A DNA stretch of 64,000 nt. It comes from Myxococcus stipitatus (lineage in GTDB: Bacteria; Myxococcota; Myxococcia; Myxococcales; Myxococcaceae). The notes beneath the pieces are model-generated. The model did not search any database. It had not been told where the DNA came from and saw only the letters and a list, made by a program, of their open reading frames with translations. This document shows, in pieces, positions 54,043 through 63,811 of this stretch. Every line of letters starts with the position of its first letter. Position 1 is the stretch's first letter. The translations under genes and the position numbers were made by a program. The DNA lies in NCBI RefSeq assembly GCF_038561935.1, contig NZ_CP102770.1:2666001-2730000 (forward strand), read 5' to 3'.

Positions 54043-56700
54043 TCAGTTCACTGCGCTGGCATCAATCCCAAAAATGCTGATGGCCTTCGTGGACTTCTTG
54101 ATGTCAATCATCCCCTGGATCCCACGAGCCCTCAGTTCCTCGGTGGTTTTGTTGACATTTCCAACCTGGGTCTTCTGGGGAAAGTCCGTCGGGGAGTTCC
54201 AGATCGAGACGCTGCCATGCTCCTCAAGCATCGCAACCGCCTTGTCGATCTCAGAATTGTTTGAATAGCGCTCGTGGGTAATCTGGTCGAGATTCGCCAC
54301 ATAGGTCGTGGGCCCCTCGCCGGCCGCCTTGGCGGCGTCAATCATCTGCTGTGCCTTCGCGCTGTCGAGCTTGCCTTCTCCCGGAGGGTTGATGGCCAGC
54401 GTCGCACCGGGGAATCGCCGACGAATCTCCTGACCCAGCGTCGGCGAGTCTGGGGCATCACCCATTTTGTAGGACATCTCCCCCATGCCGATGCTGAACA
54501 TCAAGCGCTCGCCCGGAGTGCCCGCCGCGCTGATGCTGTCGAGCATCTTGGCATAGGCCTCTCGCTGCTTCAGGGGATCCTCAATCTTCGGGACATCGAA
54601 CTTGATGTCCACCTTCATTCCGACTCCCAGCTTGTTCCCTTCGGCGAGCCACGTGTCGAAGGTCAGATTCCCTTTCTCATCATTGTCATGGCGCAAGACC
54701 AATGAGCCGCCAGGGGACACCTGAAGGTCTCCTTCGAACCAATTGCTCTTGCTGCCAGCGGCCTCGGCGAGCTGGCCCTCCGTGTTCGTGTAGTGCGCGT
54801 TCTTCGCCTGGTCTAGCGTCATTCCAGGCTTCCAGCGCCCTTGGTAGTCAAGCGGCTGATGATTCACCTCCAACGCCTCTGCGGCATTGTTCTTTCCCAG
54901 GGCCTTGAGCTCGGTGATGAGCGCTCCTCCGAGGAGCGCTGCTCCGATGGGGTTGCCAGGAAACGGCTTCTTCAAGTCCTTCAACCTATCATCAAGCTGA
55001 TTCAGGTCGCCGACATCGGGCATCTTCTCGGCGAGCGCCTTGGCGATGGTTCTCTGGCCCTCGGTCCCCACCTTCTGGGTGATATACGCAAGATCATCCA
55101 ATGCGTTGCGGGTCACGTCTTTGTTGTTGTGTTCGTCGGGCGTGTCGTCGTCCAGGTTCTTGGTCACCCTGTTGCCCAATCCCTCCCCGATTTGCTGAAG
55201 CGTGGGTGCTACTGCCTGGACGAGCTGCTCATGATAGTTTGCGGCCAGGCCATGCTTCGTGTCGAAAGCATGCGAGTCGATGATGTCCCGCAACATCTTG
55301 GTCGCGACAGCGGGTCCGCCCTTCTGGAACGCTTCTGAAACCGCTCCCGCGTCTCGCTCCAAATTCTGGGAGGGAGGATAGTTCGACGGTGCCTGCACGA
55401 CCGGAGGTACCAGCACGTCGTGGTTGTTCTTCAGCGTATTCGCCGCGTTGGTCTTCCCCATCCCTTCAAGTGCGTAGATGGTCGCCCCTCCAAGCAAGGC
55501 CGCGCCTTTGGGATTGCGGAAGCCCGCGTCCCCAGAGTTCTTCATGTCTTTGAGAACGTCATCAAACTGGTTGAGGTCACCTTCATTGGGGAGCCCCTCG
55601 GCGAGCGCCTGCCCCAGGGCTTTTTGGCCGTCTGGCCCTACTCGCTGCGCTACATCTGCAAGGTCTTTGAGGGTGTCATGAGTGACATTCTTCCGCATGA
55701 ACGCGGCAGGCGTATCGTCGTCCTTGTTGTTGGCGACCCTGTCGCCCAGGTCTTTGCCGATCTGCTGGAGGGTCGGAAGTGCTGCCTGTACGAGCTTCTC
55801 CTGGTACTTTGGATCCAGCCCAAAGGCTGCGTCGTAGAAGTGGGACGCCACGATGTCACGGAGCTGTTTGGCGGCGGCTGCGGGCCCTCCGTACTTGAGC
55901 GCGTCGGCGACGATGGCGGTGTCGCGAGCGAGGTCTTGAGAGGGAGGGTTGTTCGACGGTGTCTGAGTGGTGGGCGGCGCCAGCGGTGCATGGTCTTCCC
56001 CGAGCTTGTTCGCGGCTTCATGTTTTCCTTGCGCCTGCAGTGCCGTGACAATGGCTCCGCCGAGCAATGACGCGCCGTCGGGGTTGAAGAACGAATCCCC
56101 CTTCTTCTTCATGTCCGCCAGTCTGTCGTCGAACTGGTTGAGGTCATCGTCGTCTGGAAGGCCCTCCGCCAGCGCCTTGCCGAGCGCCTGCTGGCTCTCA
56201 AGTCCCGTCCTCTTGGCTACATCGGAGAGCGAGTACAGAGTGCGCGTCGTGACGGCTTTTTCCTTGAGCGGACCGCTTTTGTCGTCATCCGTGCCATTTC
56301 TCACCCGGTCGCCCAGGTCCTTGCCAATCGCCTGGAGCGTGGGAGCCGACGCCTGGACAAGCTTGTTGATGTAGTCGCCGTCCCAGCCGAATGAGGAATC
56401 AAAGGAGTGAGTAATCACGAGGAGGCGGAGTTTTTCCGCCCCGGCGATGGAGCCACCCGTCCGGTATGCCTCCGCTACCTCGGCTGTTTCCTTCTGGAGA
56501 TCTTGAGGAGGATGATTGGGCGGTGGATCAATCACTGGCGTCCCCGCCTTCGGCGCCGTGGATGGGACGAACTCATCCTTCGCGGTGTACCCCACGGGTG
56601 GTTGGGATTCCGCGGGCTTTGTGTCGGCGGGAGGGGGATCCGACACCCGAGGGGTCTGCGGTGGGACTGCACGCGCTCTCAGCTTATCCAGCCAGCCCAT
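54043..56700 (-). CDS. Triple-repeat protein with C-terminal FAM151/menorin- or GDPD-like domain
   Basis: 885 residues from MGWLDKLRAR (AGGAGAA upstream; a more distal ATG at 56868 lacks support). Residues 12-62 are Pro-rich. Three homologous helical units lie at about 63-240, 252-430 and 442-617, each with PPxQxL, a DSxF/DAAFG-like motif, KLVQA, PTLQxIGKDLGDRV, a DDD acidic turn, ALAEGLP, DLNQFDDxLxDMK and GAxLLGGA, joined by Pro/Thr linkers. The C-terminal domain (about 635-870) has EGDLQV (Glu656, Asp658), LRHDND (His671, Asp672), MKVDIKF and FPGATLAINPPG, a TIM-barrel pattern like FAM151 or glycerophosphodiesterases. No signal peptide. Unknown function; an effector with a phosphodiesterase-like end is inferred. 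Confidence 0.85.
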   Translation of the reverse strand: MGWLDKLRARAVPPQTPRVSDPPPADTKPAESQPPVGYTAKDEFVPSTAPKAGTPVIDPPPNHPPQDLQKETAEVAEAYRTGGSIAGAEKLRLLVITHSFDSSFGWDGDYINKLVQASAPTLQAIGKDLGDRVRNGTDDDKSGPLKEKAVTTRTLYSLSDVAKRTGLESQQALGKALAEGLPDDDDLNQFDDRLADMKKKGDSFFNPDGASLLGGAIVTALQAQGKHEAANKLGEDHAPLAPPTTQTPSNNPPSQDLARDTAIVADALKYGGPAAAAKQLRDIVASHFYDAAFGLDPKYQEKLVQAALPTLQQIGKDLGDRVANNKDDDTPAAFMRKNVTHDTLKDLADVAQRVGPDGQKALGQALAEGLPNEGDLNQFDDVLKDMKNSGDAGFRNPKGAALLGGATIYALEGMGKTNAANTLKNNHDVLVPPVVQAPSNYPPSQNLERDAGAVSEAFQKGGPAVATKMLRDIIDSHAFDTKHGLAANYHEQLVQAVAPTLQQIGEGLGNRVTKNLDDDTPDEHNNKDVTRNALDDLAYITQKVGTEGQRTIAKALAEKMPDVGDLNQLDDRLKDLKKPFPGNPIGAALLGGALITELKALGKNNAAEALEVNHQPLDYQGRWKPGMTLDQAKNAHYTNTEGQLAEAAGSKSNWFEGDLQVSPGGSLVLRHDNDEKGNLTFDTWLAEGNKLGVGMKVDIKFDVPKIEDPLKQREAYAKMLDSISAAGTPGERLMFSIGMGEMSYKMGDAPDSPTLGQEIRRRFPGATLAINPPGEGKLDSAKAQQMIDAAKAAGEGPTTYVANLDQITHERYSNNSEIDKAVAMLEEHGSVSIWNSPTDFPQKTQVGNVNKTTEELRARGIQGMIDIKKSTKAISIFGIDASAVN

Positions 56701-57058
56701 ATGCGAGATTCTCCTTACGGTGGGATATGGAGGCTCCAAGCACTGTGCGCGGATGTCGCCCTGCCACATGGCACGGGTGTCAGATGTCAGGTCTCGATGC
56801 TGCTCGCGGGAATCGGAGGCCTCCATCGCGATGAGGGACTCGCCATCCAGGTGGCGCATTGATCTCAATTTCTCCTGCCCTCAGCCCAACTGAACCCGGG
56901 GGCGCTCGACGCTCCATGATGTTGGCCCCTCAATTGCTTGGGGTTGAGGCAGCCCCCCATCTCGTCACTGGAAGTCGAGCCCCCATGCGTTCCCGCCCCT
57001 CCGTTCCTGTCCTCCCGGCCGCTCCCACCTCGTCTGCCCGCTCCCAGGAGGTGGCCCA
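56701..57058. promoter_or_regulatory. Divergent intergenic region
   Basis: About 360 bp between two divergent genes. It should hold both promoters, but no consensus promoter or operator is evident by eye. Confidence 0.4.
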
Positions 57059-58414
57059 GTGAGTCGCATCGCGGGATGGGTGATGCTCTTGCTGGTGCTG
57101 GTCGTGTCGTACCGCCCGGCCGAGGCTGCTCAGGCGCAGAAGAGCCGGGTGGCCGTGCTTCGCCCTGAGGGGCGCCAGGCGGATGCGCTGCGCCGGGTGC
57201 TGACGCAGGAACTGGGCAAGAAGGGTCGCGGGCGAGAGGTGCTGCCCGCGAAGAAGGTCGATGCCCAGGTGAAGCTCATCCGCGGCGGTCCGAAGACGGA
57301 TGCGCAGCGGCGGGCGCTGGCGAAGAAGCTCGGCGCCGACGTGCTGATCCTCTCCTCCGTGAAGGGGACGAAGCGCTGGGACATCGTGGTCCGCGCCTAC
57401 TCCGGCGAGGACGGCACCCTCCTCGCGGAGGAGCGCTGGGATGTCCGCACCAATCGCGCCTTCCCCGACGTGCGGCGTGAGCTCGAGCCCAGGCTGGGCG
57501 CGGCCCTGAAGGTCGACCCGGAGGAGAGCCTCCCGCCTGCCGCCGTCACGCCTCCGACCCCCGTCCCCGAGCCGGAGGTCGCGCCCTCGGCCCCCGTCGC
57601 GGAGGCACCGCGCCCGGCGCTGGTGGCGCCTCCTCCGCCCACCGTGCAGAAGGAGGAGCCGCCGGTGCAGCCCGAGCCGAAGACCGCCGCCCCTCGCACC
57701 CTGGACGGCCCCATCCTGGAGGCGCTCCTGTCCGGACAGGGCCTGTTCCGCCGCTTCAACTTCTCGGGCACCAACGCCAACGAGCTGCCCGACTACAGTC
57801 TCAACAGCGCCGCGGCGGCGAGCCTCTCGTTGAGCTACTTCCCGCTCTCCCACGTCACGGATGGGGTGATTCACAACCTGGGGCTCGTGGCGCGGGGCTC
57901 ACGCACCTTCGGGTTGTCCACGCGGCTCCCGGACGGCTCCAAGTACGACTCCACCGCGCAGCTCCTGGAGGGCGGTCTGCGCTTCCGCCTGCCGCTGCGA
58001 TGGCTGGAGGTTTCCGTGGGCGCGCTGTACGGCACCCACTCCTTCGCGGTGGAGCTCCCGCCGGAGAGCACCTTCGCCCTGCCCGACGTGGACTACCGCT
58101 TCGCGCATGCGGAGCTGGGCCTGCGCAAGGCGCTCACCGAACGCTGGGCCATCGCCGCGCGCGTGGGCTACCAGCACGTGCTCAGCGGCGGTGAGCTGTC
58201 CTCGGACGACTACATCCCGAAGCTGCGCGGCTCCGGACTCGATGGTGAGTTCGCCGTGGAGTTCGCCCTGACGCGCGTGCTGGGTCTGCGGCTGGGCGGA
58301 GAGATGCGCAGCTACTCCTTCACCGCCGACGTCGAGGAAGGTGCCCCGGTCTTCGCTGGCGGCGCCAAGGACCTGTACTTCAGCGGTCAGCTCGGCCTGT
58401 CTCTGCGGCTGTAG
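57059..58414 (+). CDS. Secreted two-domain protein with C-terminal beta-barrel
   Basis: 451 residues from GTG after CAGGAGG. Signal peptide ends near EAAQA (about 25). Residues 28-160 hold an alpha/beta domain (SRVAVLRPEG, LGADVLILSSVKG) like the periplasmic N-terminal domains of CsgG/TolB-type proteins. A Pro/Glu/Val linker (about 163-215) follows, then a C-terminal region of alternating strands ending in LYFSGQLGLSLRL with terminal Leu, as in outer-membrane barrels. Probably an envelope protein; function unknown. Confidence 0.8.
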   Translation: MSRIAGWVMLLLVLVVSYRPAEAAQAQKSRVAVLRPEGRQADALRRVLTQELGKKGRGREVLPAKKVDAQVKLIRGGPKTDAQRRALAKKLGADVLILSSVKGTKRWDIVVRAYSGEDGTLLAEERWDVRTNRAFPDVRRELEPRLGAALKVDPEESLPPAAVTPPTPVPEPEVAPSAPVAEAPRPALVAPPPPTVQKEEPPVQPEPKTAAPRTLDGPILEALLSGQGLFRRFNFSGTNANELPDYSLNSAAAASLSLSYFPLSHVTDGVIHNLGLVARGSRTFGLSTRLPDGSKYDSTAQLLEGGLRFRLPLRWLEVSVGALYGTHSFAVELPPESTFALPDVDYRFAHAELGLRKALTERWAIAARVGYQHVLSGGELSSDDYIPKLRGSGLDGEFAVEFALTRVLGLRLGGEMRSYSFTADVEEGAPVFAGGAKDLYFSGQLGLSLRL

Positions 58415-58494
58415 CTCCGACGCATTGAGGGGGGCTGTCCCCCACGCCTGTGGCGCCTCCTCCACACTTTCAGCGAGGCCCGCGCGAAAAGTTG

Positions 58495-58554
58495 GGCCTG
58501 ATGAAACACGGATGCAGGCGTGACATGGGTTTTCAGTATCCGTGTCATCGGGCC
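58495..58554 (+). terminator. Long imperfect hairpin
   Basis: GGCCTGATG-AA-ACACGGAT (58495-58513) pairs with ATCCGTGT-CATCGGGCC (58538-58554): 17 pairs with one G-T wobble and a 2-base bulge, loop 24 bases. About 80 bp after the barrel-protein stop and 75 bp before the next start, so either a terminator or a leader structure. Confidence 0.6.
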
Positions 58555-58628
58555 ATGTGAGCGGTGCGCGTGCGCGTCGCGGGTACATTGACAGGAACGC
58601 GCAATTCATCTGATTGGTATGTCTCCCA

Positions 58629-60368
58629 ATGATGGAGGCGCTCGTGCCCAGGATGCGGACACAACGATTGTCACGAGAGCCAGCGGAGCGGGGACGGTGG
58701 TGGCGCCCGGTGGTGCTCGGGCTGGTCTTGAGCGGGGCTGCTGGCTGCGAAGGAACCCTCTCCAACCCAGAGGGCCCCGGTGGCGGGCCCGGCCCCGGTA
58801 CGCCTCCGCCCGCCGCCATCGAGAAGCCCGCCCCGTCCGTGCGGATGGCGCGCCTGACGCATGTGCAGTGGGCCAACAGCGTGCAGGAACTGCTCAGGCT
58901 GGACGCACCGCCCACCACGCTGGCGGGCACCTTCCGCGCGGACCCCGCCCAGAGTGGCTTCCTCTTCGACAACCATGCGCGAGCCCTCGCCGTCGACGAG
59001 GCCCTCTGGGGCGCCTATCAGCGCGCCGCCGCGGAGCTCGCCGGCCAGGTGACGACGGACGCGACGAAGCTCGCGCGCCTGCTGCCTCCGTCGTCCGCCA
59101 CCGGCGAAGCGCGCGCCCGCGCCTTCGTGGAGTCCTTCGGCCTGCGCGCGCACCGGCGTCCGCTGACGTCCGAAGAGGTGGAGAGCTACCTCGGGCTGTA
59201 CCGCAAGGGGCCCCAGGCCTACGCGGACATGCCTGCCTTCGAGGGCGGCATCCGGCTGGTGATTGAGGCCTTCCTCCAGTCGCCTCACTTCCTCTACCGC
59301 GTGGAGCGCAGCACGAAGGCCGTGAAGGACCGGGTGCCGCTCGATGACTTCGAAGTGGCCTCGCGGCTGAGCTACGGCCTCTGGAGCGCGATGCCAGACG
59401 ACGCCCTGTTCGCCGCCGCGAGCGAGGGCACCTTGCACTCCCGCGAGGGTGTCGCCGCCCAGGCGCGGCGCATGCTTCAGGACGCTCGCTCGAACAAGGT
59501 GGTGGAGGCCTTCCACCGCACCCTCTTCGACGTGCCTCGCTACGCCGCCATCCGGCCCTCGCTCACGCGCTACCCGCAGGTGTCCGAGCGCCTGGGGGAG
59601 TACGCGGCCCGGGAGACGACCCTCTTCGTCCAGGACGTCGTCTTCACCCGCAAGGGGGGCTACCGCGACCTGCTCACCTCGCCGGCCACCTTCGTCAACG
59701 ACGAGCTGGCGCGCGTCTACGGGCTGAGCGGCACGTTCACCGCCGACTTCGTCCCCGTGACGCTGGACTCACGCGAGCGCAAGGGTGTGCTTACCCAGGT
59801 GGGCTTCCTGGCCTCGCACGCGACGTCGGTGGACCCGGACCCCATCCACCGCGGCGTCTTCGTCTCCGAGCGCATCATCTGCCGGAAGATTGGCGCACCG
59901 CCGGCCAACATCCCGCCGCTCCCCGCGCCCCAGGGCCGCACCAATCGCGAGGTCGTCGCTTCGCACACCGAGGTGCCCGGGAGCGCGTGCGCCAACTGTC
60001 ACTCGAACCTCATCAACCCGCTCGGCTTCCCCTTCGAGAACTTCGACGCCATCGGCGGCTACCGCACCACGGACAACGGACATCCCGTGGACGCCAGCGC
60101 GTCTCCCACCATCAACGGAGCGACGGTGCGGGTGCGCGACGCGCTCGACCTGGCGGACGCTCTCGCGGCCGATGAGGCGGTGCATGCGTGCTACGCGCAG
60201 CACTGGGTGGAGTATCTCCACGGGCGCCCGCTCGCCCACGAGGATGGGCCGCTGGTGGAGCGGCTCGGGAAGCTGTCGAAGGCGGGCAGTCTGTCCATCG
60301 TCGACCTCGTTGTGGAGGTCGTCACCAGCGAAGGCTTCGTGAATCGCCACCCGGAGGAACTGCCATGA
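58629..60368 (+). CDS. DUF1592/DUF1588-family protein with c-type haem motif
   Basis: 579 residues from ATG 58629 (TTG 58614 and ATG 58632 are alternatives; no clear ribosome site). Export signal with lipobox-like AAGC. Segments in order: DUF1595-like (FVESFGLRAHRRPLTSEEVE), DUF1592 (VASRLSYGLWSAMPDDALF), DUF1588 (RKGVLTQVGFLASHATSVDP, then RGVFVSERIICRKI), with one CANCH haem-binding motif, and DUF1585 at the end. These families are widespread in planctomycetes and myxobacteria and are thought to be secreted oxidative enzymes. Overlaps the next gene by ATGA, a fixed pair. Confidence 0.92.
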   Translation: MMEALVPRMRTQRLSREPAERGRWWRPVVLGLVLSGAAGCEGTLSNPEGPGGGPGPGTPPPAAIEKPAPSVRMARLTHVQWANSVQELLRLDAPPTTLAGTFRADPAQSGFLFDNHARALAVDEALWGAYQRAAAELAGQVTTDATKLARLLPPSSATGEARARAFVESFGLRAHRRPLTSEEVESYLGLYRKGPQAYADMPAFEGGIRLVIEAFLQSPHFLYRVERSTKAVKDRVPLDDFEVASRLSYGLWSAMPDDALFAAASEGTLHSREGVAAQARRMLQDARSNKVVEAFHRTLFDVPRYAAIRPSLTRYPQVSERLGEYAARETTLFVQDVVFTRKGGYRDLLTSPATFVNDELARVYGLSGTFTADFVPVTLDSRERKGVLTQVGFLASHATSVDPDPIHRGVFVSERIICRKIGAPPANIPPLPAPQGRTNREVVASHTEVPGSACANCHSNLINPLGFPFENFDAIGGYRTTDNGHPVDASASPTINGATVRVRDALDLADALAADEAVHACYAQHWVEYLHGRPLAHEDGPLVERLGKLSKAGSLSIVDLVVEVVTSEGFVNRHPEELP

Positions 60369-61789
60369 AGCTGAGTCGCCGGATGGTGTTGAAGGGCCTG
60401 GGCGGGACGATGCTGAGCCTGCCGTTTCTCGAGGGGCTGGTGCCGAGGACCGCCCGCGCGGCGGACTCGGGGGCGCTGCCGTTCGCCATCTTCTTCCGGC
60501 AGGCCAACGGCGTCGCCTCGGCGCAGACGACGTCGGAGATTGGCGCGGAGCCGGAGCGCTTCTGGCCGCGCACGCTGGGGGCGCTCACCGCGGAGAGCAT
60601 CGCCGGGCGGGCCGTGGGCGTGCTCAATGACCACCGCGCGCACCTGCTCCTGGTGCGCAACGTCAACATGAAGGACTACAACTACGGGGATGGCCACGCC
60701 CGAGGCGCCCTGCAGGGGCTCACCGCGCGAGGCCCCGTGGTGGAGGGCGCGGGCGGCGACTCCGAGTCCGGAGGCGAGTCCATCGACCACCGCATCGGCC
60801 GCGAGCTCAATCCGCAGCAGCGTGACTCGCTCGTCTTCTACGCGGGGCGGCGGGGCGGCTGGCTCGGGGGGCCCTGCCTCTCCTACCGGAGCAGCAACGT
60901 GCGCCGGGCCGCGCTGCATGACCCGTGGAATGCGTACCAGACGATGATTGGCGGCCCGGGAGGACTGACGCCCGAGGCTCGCGAGCAGCTCCTCGTCCGG
61001 CAGCGCAGCGTGAACGACCTGGTGAAGGCCCAGCTCCAGGCGCTCCAGCAGCGTCCCGAGCTGAGCGCGTCGGACCATGAGCGCCTGGACCTGCACCTGT
61101 CCAATGTCCGGGACCTGGAGGTCGCCCTGAGCTGCCGCATGCGCGCGGACCAGGAGCTCATCCTCCAGCAGCAGGCGCCCGGCTATGACAGCACGGACGG
61201 CACGGAGGTGCTCGCCACCGCCAGGCTGCACATGGACATCGCGGTGATGGCGATGGCGTGTGGCACCAACCGCGCGGCTGTCATCCAGGTGGGCAACGGC
61301 AACGACGGCGACACGCGCTACCGCAACCCGGACACGGGACAGCTGATGGAGAACTTCCATTACGTGTCCCACCGTCGCTCGTCGCACGACTCCAGCGGCG
61401 GCATCATCACCGGCTCGGACCTGCTGCACCACCACGTGGACGTGCAGTTCGCGAGCACCTTCAAGCACCTCTTGGACCGGCTGGTGGCCTACCAGATGCC
61501 GGACGGAAAGCGCCTCATCGAGCACGGCGTGGCTGTCTGGTACAACGACCTGGGCAACGGGCCGGCTCACTCGGCGCGCAGCGTGCCCTTCGTCCTGGCG
61601 GGGAGCTGCAATGGCTTCTTCAAGCAGGGCGTCTACGTCGAGGCATCGGGCGGCGGCAATCCGAACCACAACCGGATGCTGAACACCATCGGCACCGCGG
61701 TGGGGCTGAGGAACGCGGCGGGTGGGAACCTGGATGACTTCGGCGACCCGGCGCTGACCAAGGGCGTGCTCTCCGAGCTCATCGCCTGA
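60365..61789 (+). CDS. DUF1552-family secreted protein
   Basis: 474 residues from the ATG overlapping the previous stop. N-terminal SRRMVLKGLGGTMLSLPFLEG is Tat-like but with a Met at the twin-Arg +3 position. The DUF1552 body has FFRQANGVA, HARGALQGLTA, SIDHRIG, and conserved RTAxxQ-type and GxxNHNxML segments (GNPNHNRMLNTIGTAVG). The DUF1592/DUF1552 pairing is conserved; biochemical function is not established. Last gene of a two-gene operon. Confidence 0.92.
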   Translation: MKLSRRMVLKGLGGTMLSLPFLEGLVPRTARAADSGALPFAIFFRQANGVASAQTTSEIGAEPERFWPRTLGALTAESIAGRAVGVLNDHRAHLLLVRNVNMKDYNYGDGHARGALQGLTARGPVVEGAGGDSESGGESIDHRIGRELNPQQRDSLVFYAGRRGGWLGGPCLSYRSSNVRRAALHDPWNAYQTMIGGPGGLTPEAREQLLVRQRSVNDLVKAQLQALQQRPELSASDHERLDLHLSNVRDLEVALSCRMRADQELILQQQAPGYDSTDGTEVLATARLHMDIAVMAMACGTNRAAVIQVGNGNDGDTRYRNPDTGQLMENFHYVSHRRSSHDSSGGIITGSDLLHHHVDVQFASTFKHLLDRLVAYQMPDGKRLIEHGVAVWYNDLGNGPAHSARSVPFVLAGSCNGFFKQGVYVEASGGGNPNHNRMLNTIGTAVGLRNAAGGNLDDFGDPALTKGVLSELIA

Positions 61790-61961
61790 GGGGGCGAGGG
61801 CGTCCTGCTCCAGTGTCCTGAGCTGGAGCAGGGCGTTCAGCAGCACCTCCGGGGGCACGGGCGTCGGCGCAGGGACACCCACGACTGCCTCGGGCTCCCG
61901 CGAGCGTGCGCCCGAACACTGCTGACACGCTCTGTCAGCACACCTCGGGCACAACCTTGGG

Positions 61962-63086
61962 ATGCACAAACCGTTCACCCTTGCCGTTTCCGATTCCGAG
62001 CTCGCCGACCTTCGGGCGCGGCTGAAGGCAACTCGTTTCCCCGCGGCGGTCGAAGGCGTCGGCTGGGACGATGGCACCGATGCCGAGCTGCTCCGGCGGT
62101 TGGTCACCCACTGGGCGGAGCGGTTCGACTGGCGCACCGCCGAGCGGCGGCTCAACGCGATTCCGCACTTCATCGAGGAGATCGACGGCGAGCGGGTTCA
62201 TTTCGTTCAGGTGAAAGGGCAGGGCGAGAGCCGCGTTCCCCTCGTCCTTGCCAATGGCTGGCCATCGAACTTCGTCGAGTTCCTGCCGCTCATCCCGCTG
62301 CTCACCGCCGAGCGAAACGGGGTGTCGTTCGACGTCATCATTCCCTCGATGCAGGGCTTCGGCTTCTCGGGCCGGCCGACGAAGAAGGGGATGAACATGA
62401 GTCGCATGGGGCATCTCTGGGCCGAGCTGATGACCCGGCTGGGCTACGAGAAGTTCCTCGTGGCGTGCTCGGACCTGGGGTCCGGGGTCTGCTTCAGCCT
62501 GGTCCGCAACCACCCTGGCCGTCTCATCGGCGTGCACTATCTCAACGTCTTCTCGGGGTATCCGCGGCCGGAGGCGCCGACGCCCGAGGAAGTGGACTAC
62601 TTCCGGCGCGTCGACCTGTGGGCCCTCACGGAGGGCGCCTACGTCATGCTTCACGGAACCAAGCCGCAGACGCTCGCCGTCGGCCTCAACGACTCACCCG
62701 CGGGCCTGGCGTCGTGGATCATCGAGAAGTTTCACGGCGTGAGCCGGCTGCGGGATGGCCACCTGGAGTCGGTCTATTCGCTCGACGACCTCTGTACGCT
62801 GCTCTCGGTCTACTGGTTCACCCAGACGATCAGTTCCTCGATTCGGCTCTACAAAGAGGCCTTCGCCGACCAGGAGCTGTTGATGCCGATGCCTCGCCAC
62901 GACGTGAAGCAGGGCGTGCTGGTGCCCGCGGACGTCGACAATCCCGCGCCGCGCGCCTGGGGCGAACGGCACTTGCAGAACCTGGTCCACTGGACCGAGG
63001 CGCGGCAGGCCGGGCACTTCCCAGCACTCGAGGCTCCGGAGCACTACGCGGCCGATATCCGGGCCTTCCATGACACCATCAGGTGA
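61962..63086 (+). CDS. Epoxide hydrolase (EHN-type alpha/beta hydrolase)
   Basis: 374 residues. N-terminal EHN region (FTLAVSDSELADLRARLKAT to WRTAERRLNAIPHF), then the hydrolase core with ANGWPSNFVEF (oxyanion HGWP variant, His replaced by Asn), Asp171 in CSDLGSG as nucleophile, and a His in AGHFPALEAPE. Converts epoxides to diols, or acts on juvenile-hormone-like esters; substrate unknown. A fragment of a close relative lies in the island at 43492-43579. Followed 11 bp later by a WYL regulator, so probably one operon. Confidence 0.9.
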   Translation: MHKPFTLAVSDSELADLRARLKATRFPAAVEGVGWDDGTDAELLRRLVTHWAERFDWRTAERRLNAIPHFIEEIDGERVHFVQVKGQGESRVPLVLANGWPSNFVEFLPLIPLLTAERNGVSFDVIIPSMQGFGFSGRPTKKGMNMSRMGHLWAELMTRLGYEKFLVACSDLGSGVCFSLVRNHPGRLIGVHYLNVFSGYPRPEAPTPEEVDYFRRVDLWALTEGAYVMLHGTKPQTLAVGLNDSPAGLASWIIEKFHGVSRLRDGHLESVYSLDDLCTLLSVYWFTQTISSSIRLYKEAFADQELLMPMPRHDVKQGVLVPADVDNPAPRAWGERHLQNLVHWTEARQAGHFPALEAPEHYAADIRAFHDTIR

Positions 63087-63097
63087 GCTGAGCGCGC

Positions 63098-63811
63098 ATG
63101 GACAAGACCGAACGCCTCTTCGCCGTCATGGATGCACTTCGCCGGCACCGCCGCCCCGTCACCGCGGCGGCCCTGGCCGAAGAGCAGGGCGTGTCCGTCC
63201 GCACGCTCTATCGCGACGTGCGGACGCTCATCGGTCTTGGCGCGCCCATCGTTGGGGAGGCGGGCGTGGGCTATATGCTGAAGCCGGGCTTCTTCCTGCC
63301 GCCGCTGATGTTCACGCCGGAGGAGCTCGAGGCGCTGGTGCTCGGCTCCCGCTGGGTCGAGGCCCAGCCGGATGCCGGCCTCGCCGGGGCAGCGCGCAAT
63401 GCACTGGGCAAGATCGCCACCGCCTCTCCCGAAGATCTGCGCGAGCGGATGAAGGACACCGGGCTCTGGCCCATCCTGATGCGCGGTGGGGCGTCTGCCC
63501 CCGTCCCGGTGCTCGGCCTCGTGCGCCGGGCCATTCGCGAAGAGAAGGCGCTCCTCATCGTGTACTCGGACGGGAAGGGCCAGCCGAGCCAGCGCGACAT
63601 CTGGCCGGTGCAGCTCGCGTTTCACGAGGGCAAGCAGCTCGTCGCCGCCTGGTGCTGCTTGCGCCAGGCCTTCCGCCATTTCCGCGTCGACCGCATCACC
63701 TCCGCCTCGGCGACCGAGGCCCGTTACGGGCGCAAGCGCGCCGTGCTGGCGCGGGAATGGCGGGAGGAATGGGCACGCCTGTATCCCGACTCGGTGCAGG
63801 CCTCTTCTTGA
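63098..63811 (+). CDS. YafY/WYL-type transcriptional regulator
   Basis: 237 residues. HTH_11 at 1-60 (RLFAVMDALRRHRRPVTAAA, VSVRTLYRDVRTL) and a WYL-like ligand domain (about 130-220, LLIVYSDGKGQ, RDIWPVQLAFHEGKQLVAAW, FRHFRVDRI). Likely senses a small ligand and regulates the epoxide hydrolase gene immediately upstream. Confidence 0.93.
   Translation: MDKTERLFAVMDALRRHRRPVTAAALAEEQGVSVRTLYRDVRTLIGLGAPIVGEAGVGYMLKPGFFLPPLMFTPEELEALVLGSRWVEAQPDAGLAGAARNALGKIATASPEDLRERMKDTGLWPILMRGGASAPVPVLGLVRRAIREEKALLIVYSDGKGQPSQRDIWPVQLAFHEGKQLVAAWCCLRQAFRHFRVDRITSASATEARYGRKRAVLAREWREEWARLYPDSVQASS

Noticed and set aside
60191..62173. 660-codon minus-strand frame
   Set aside because: Antisense shadow spanning the end of the DUF1592 gene, the DUF1552 gene and the start of the epoxide hydrolase.
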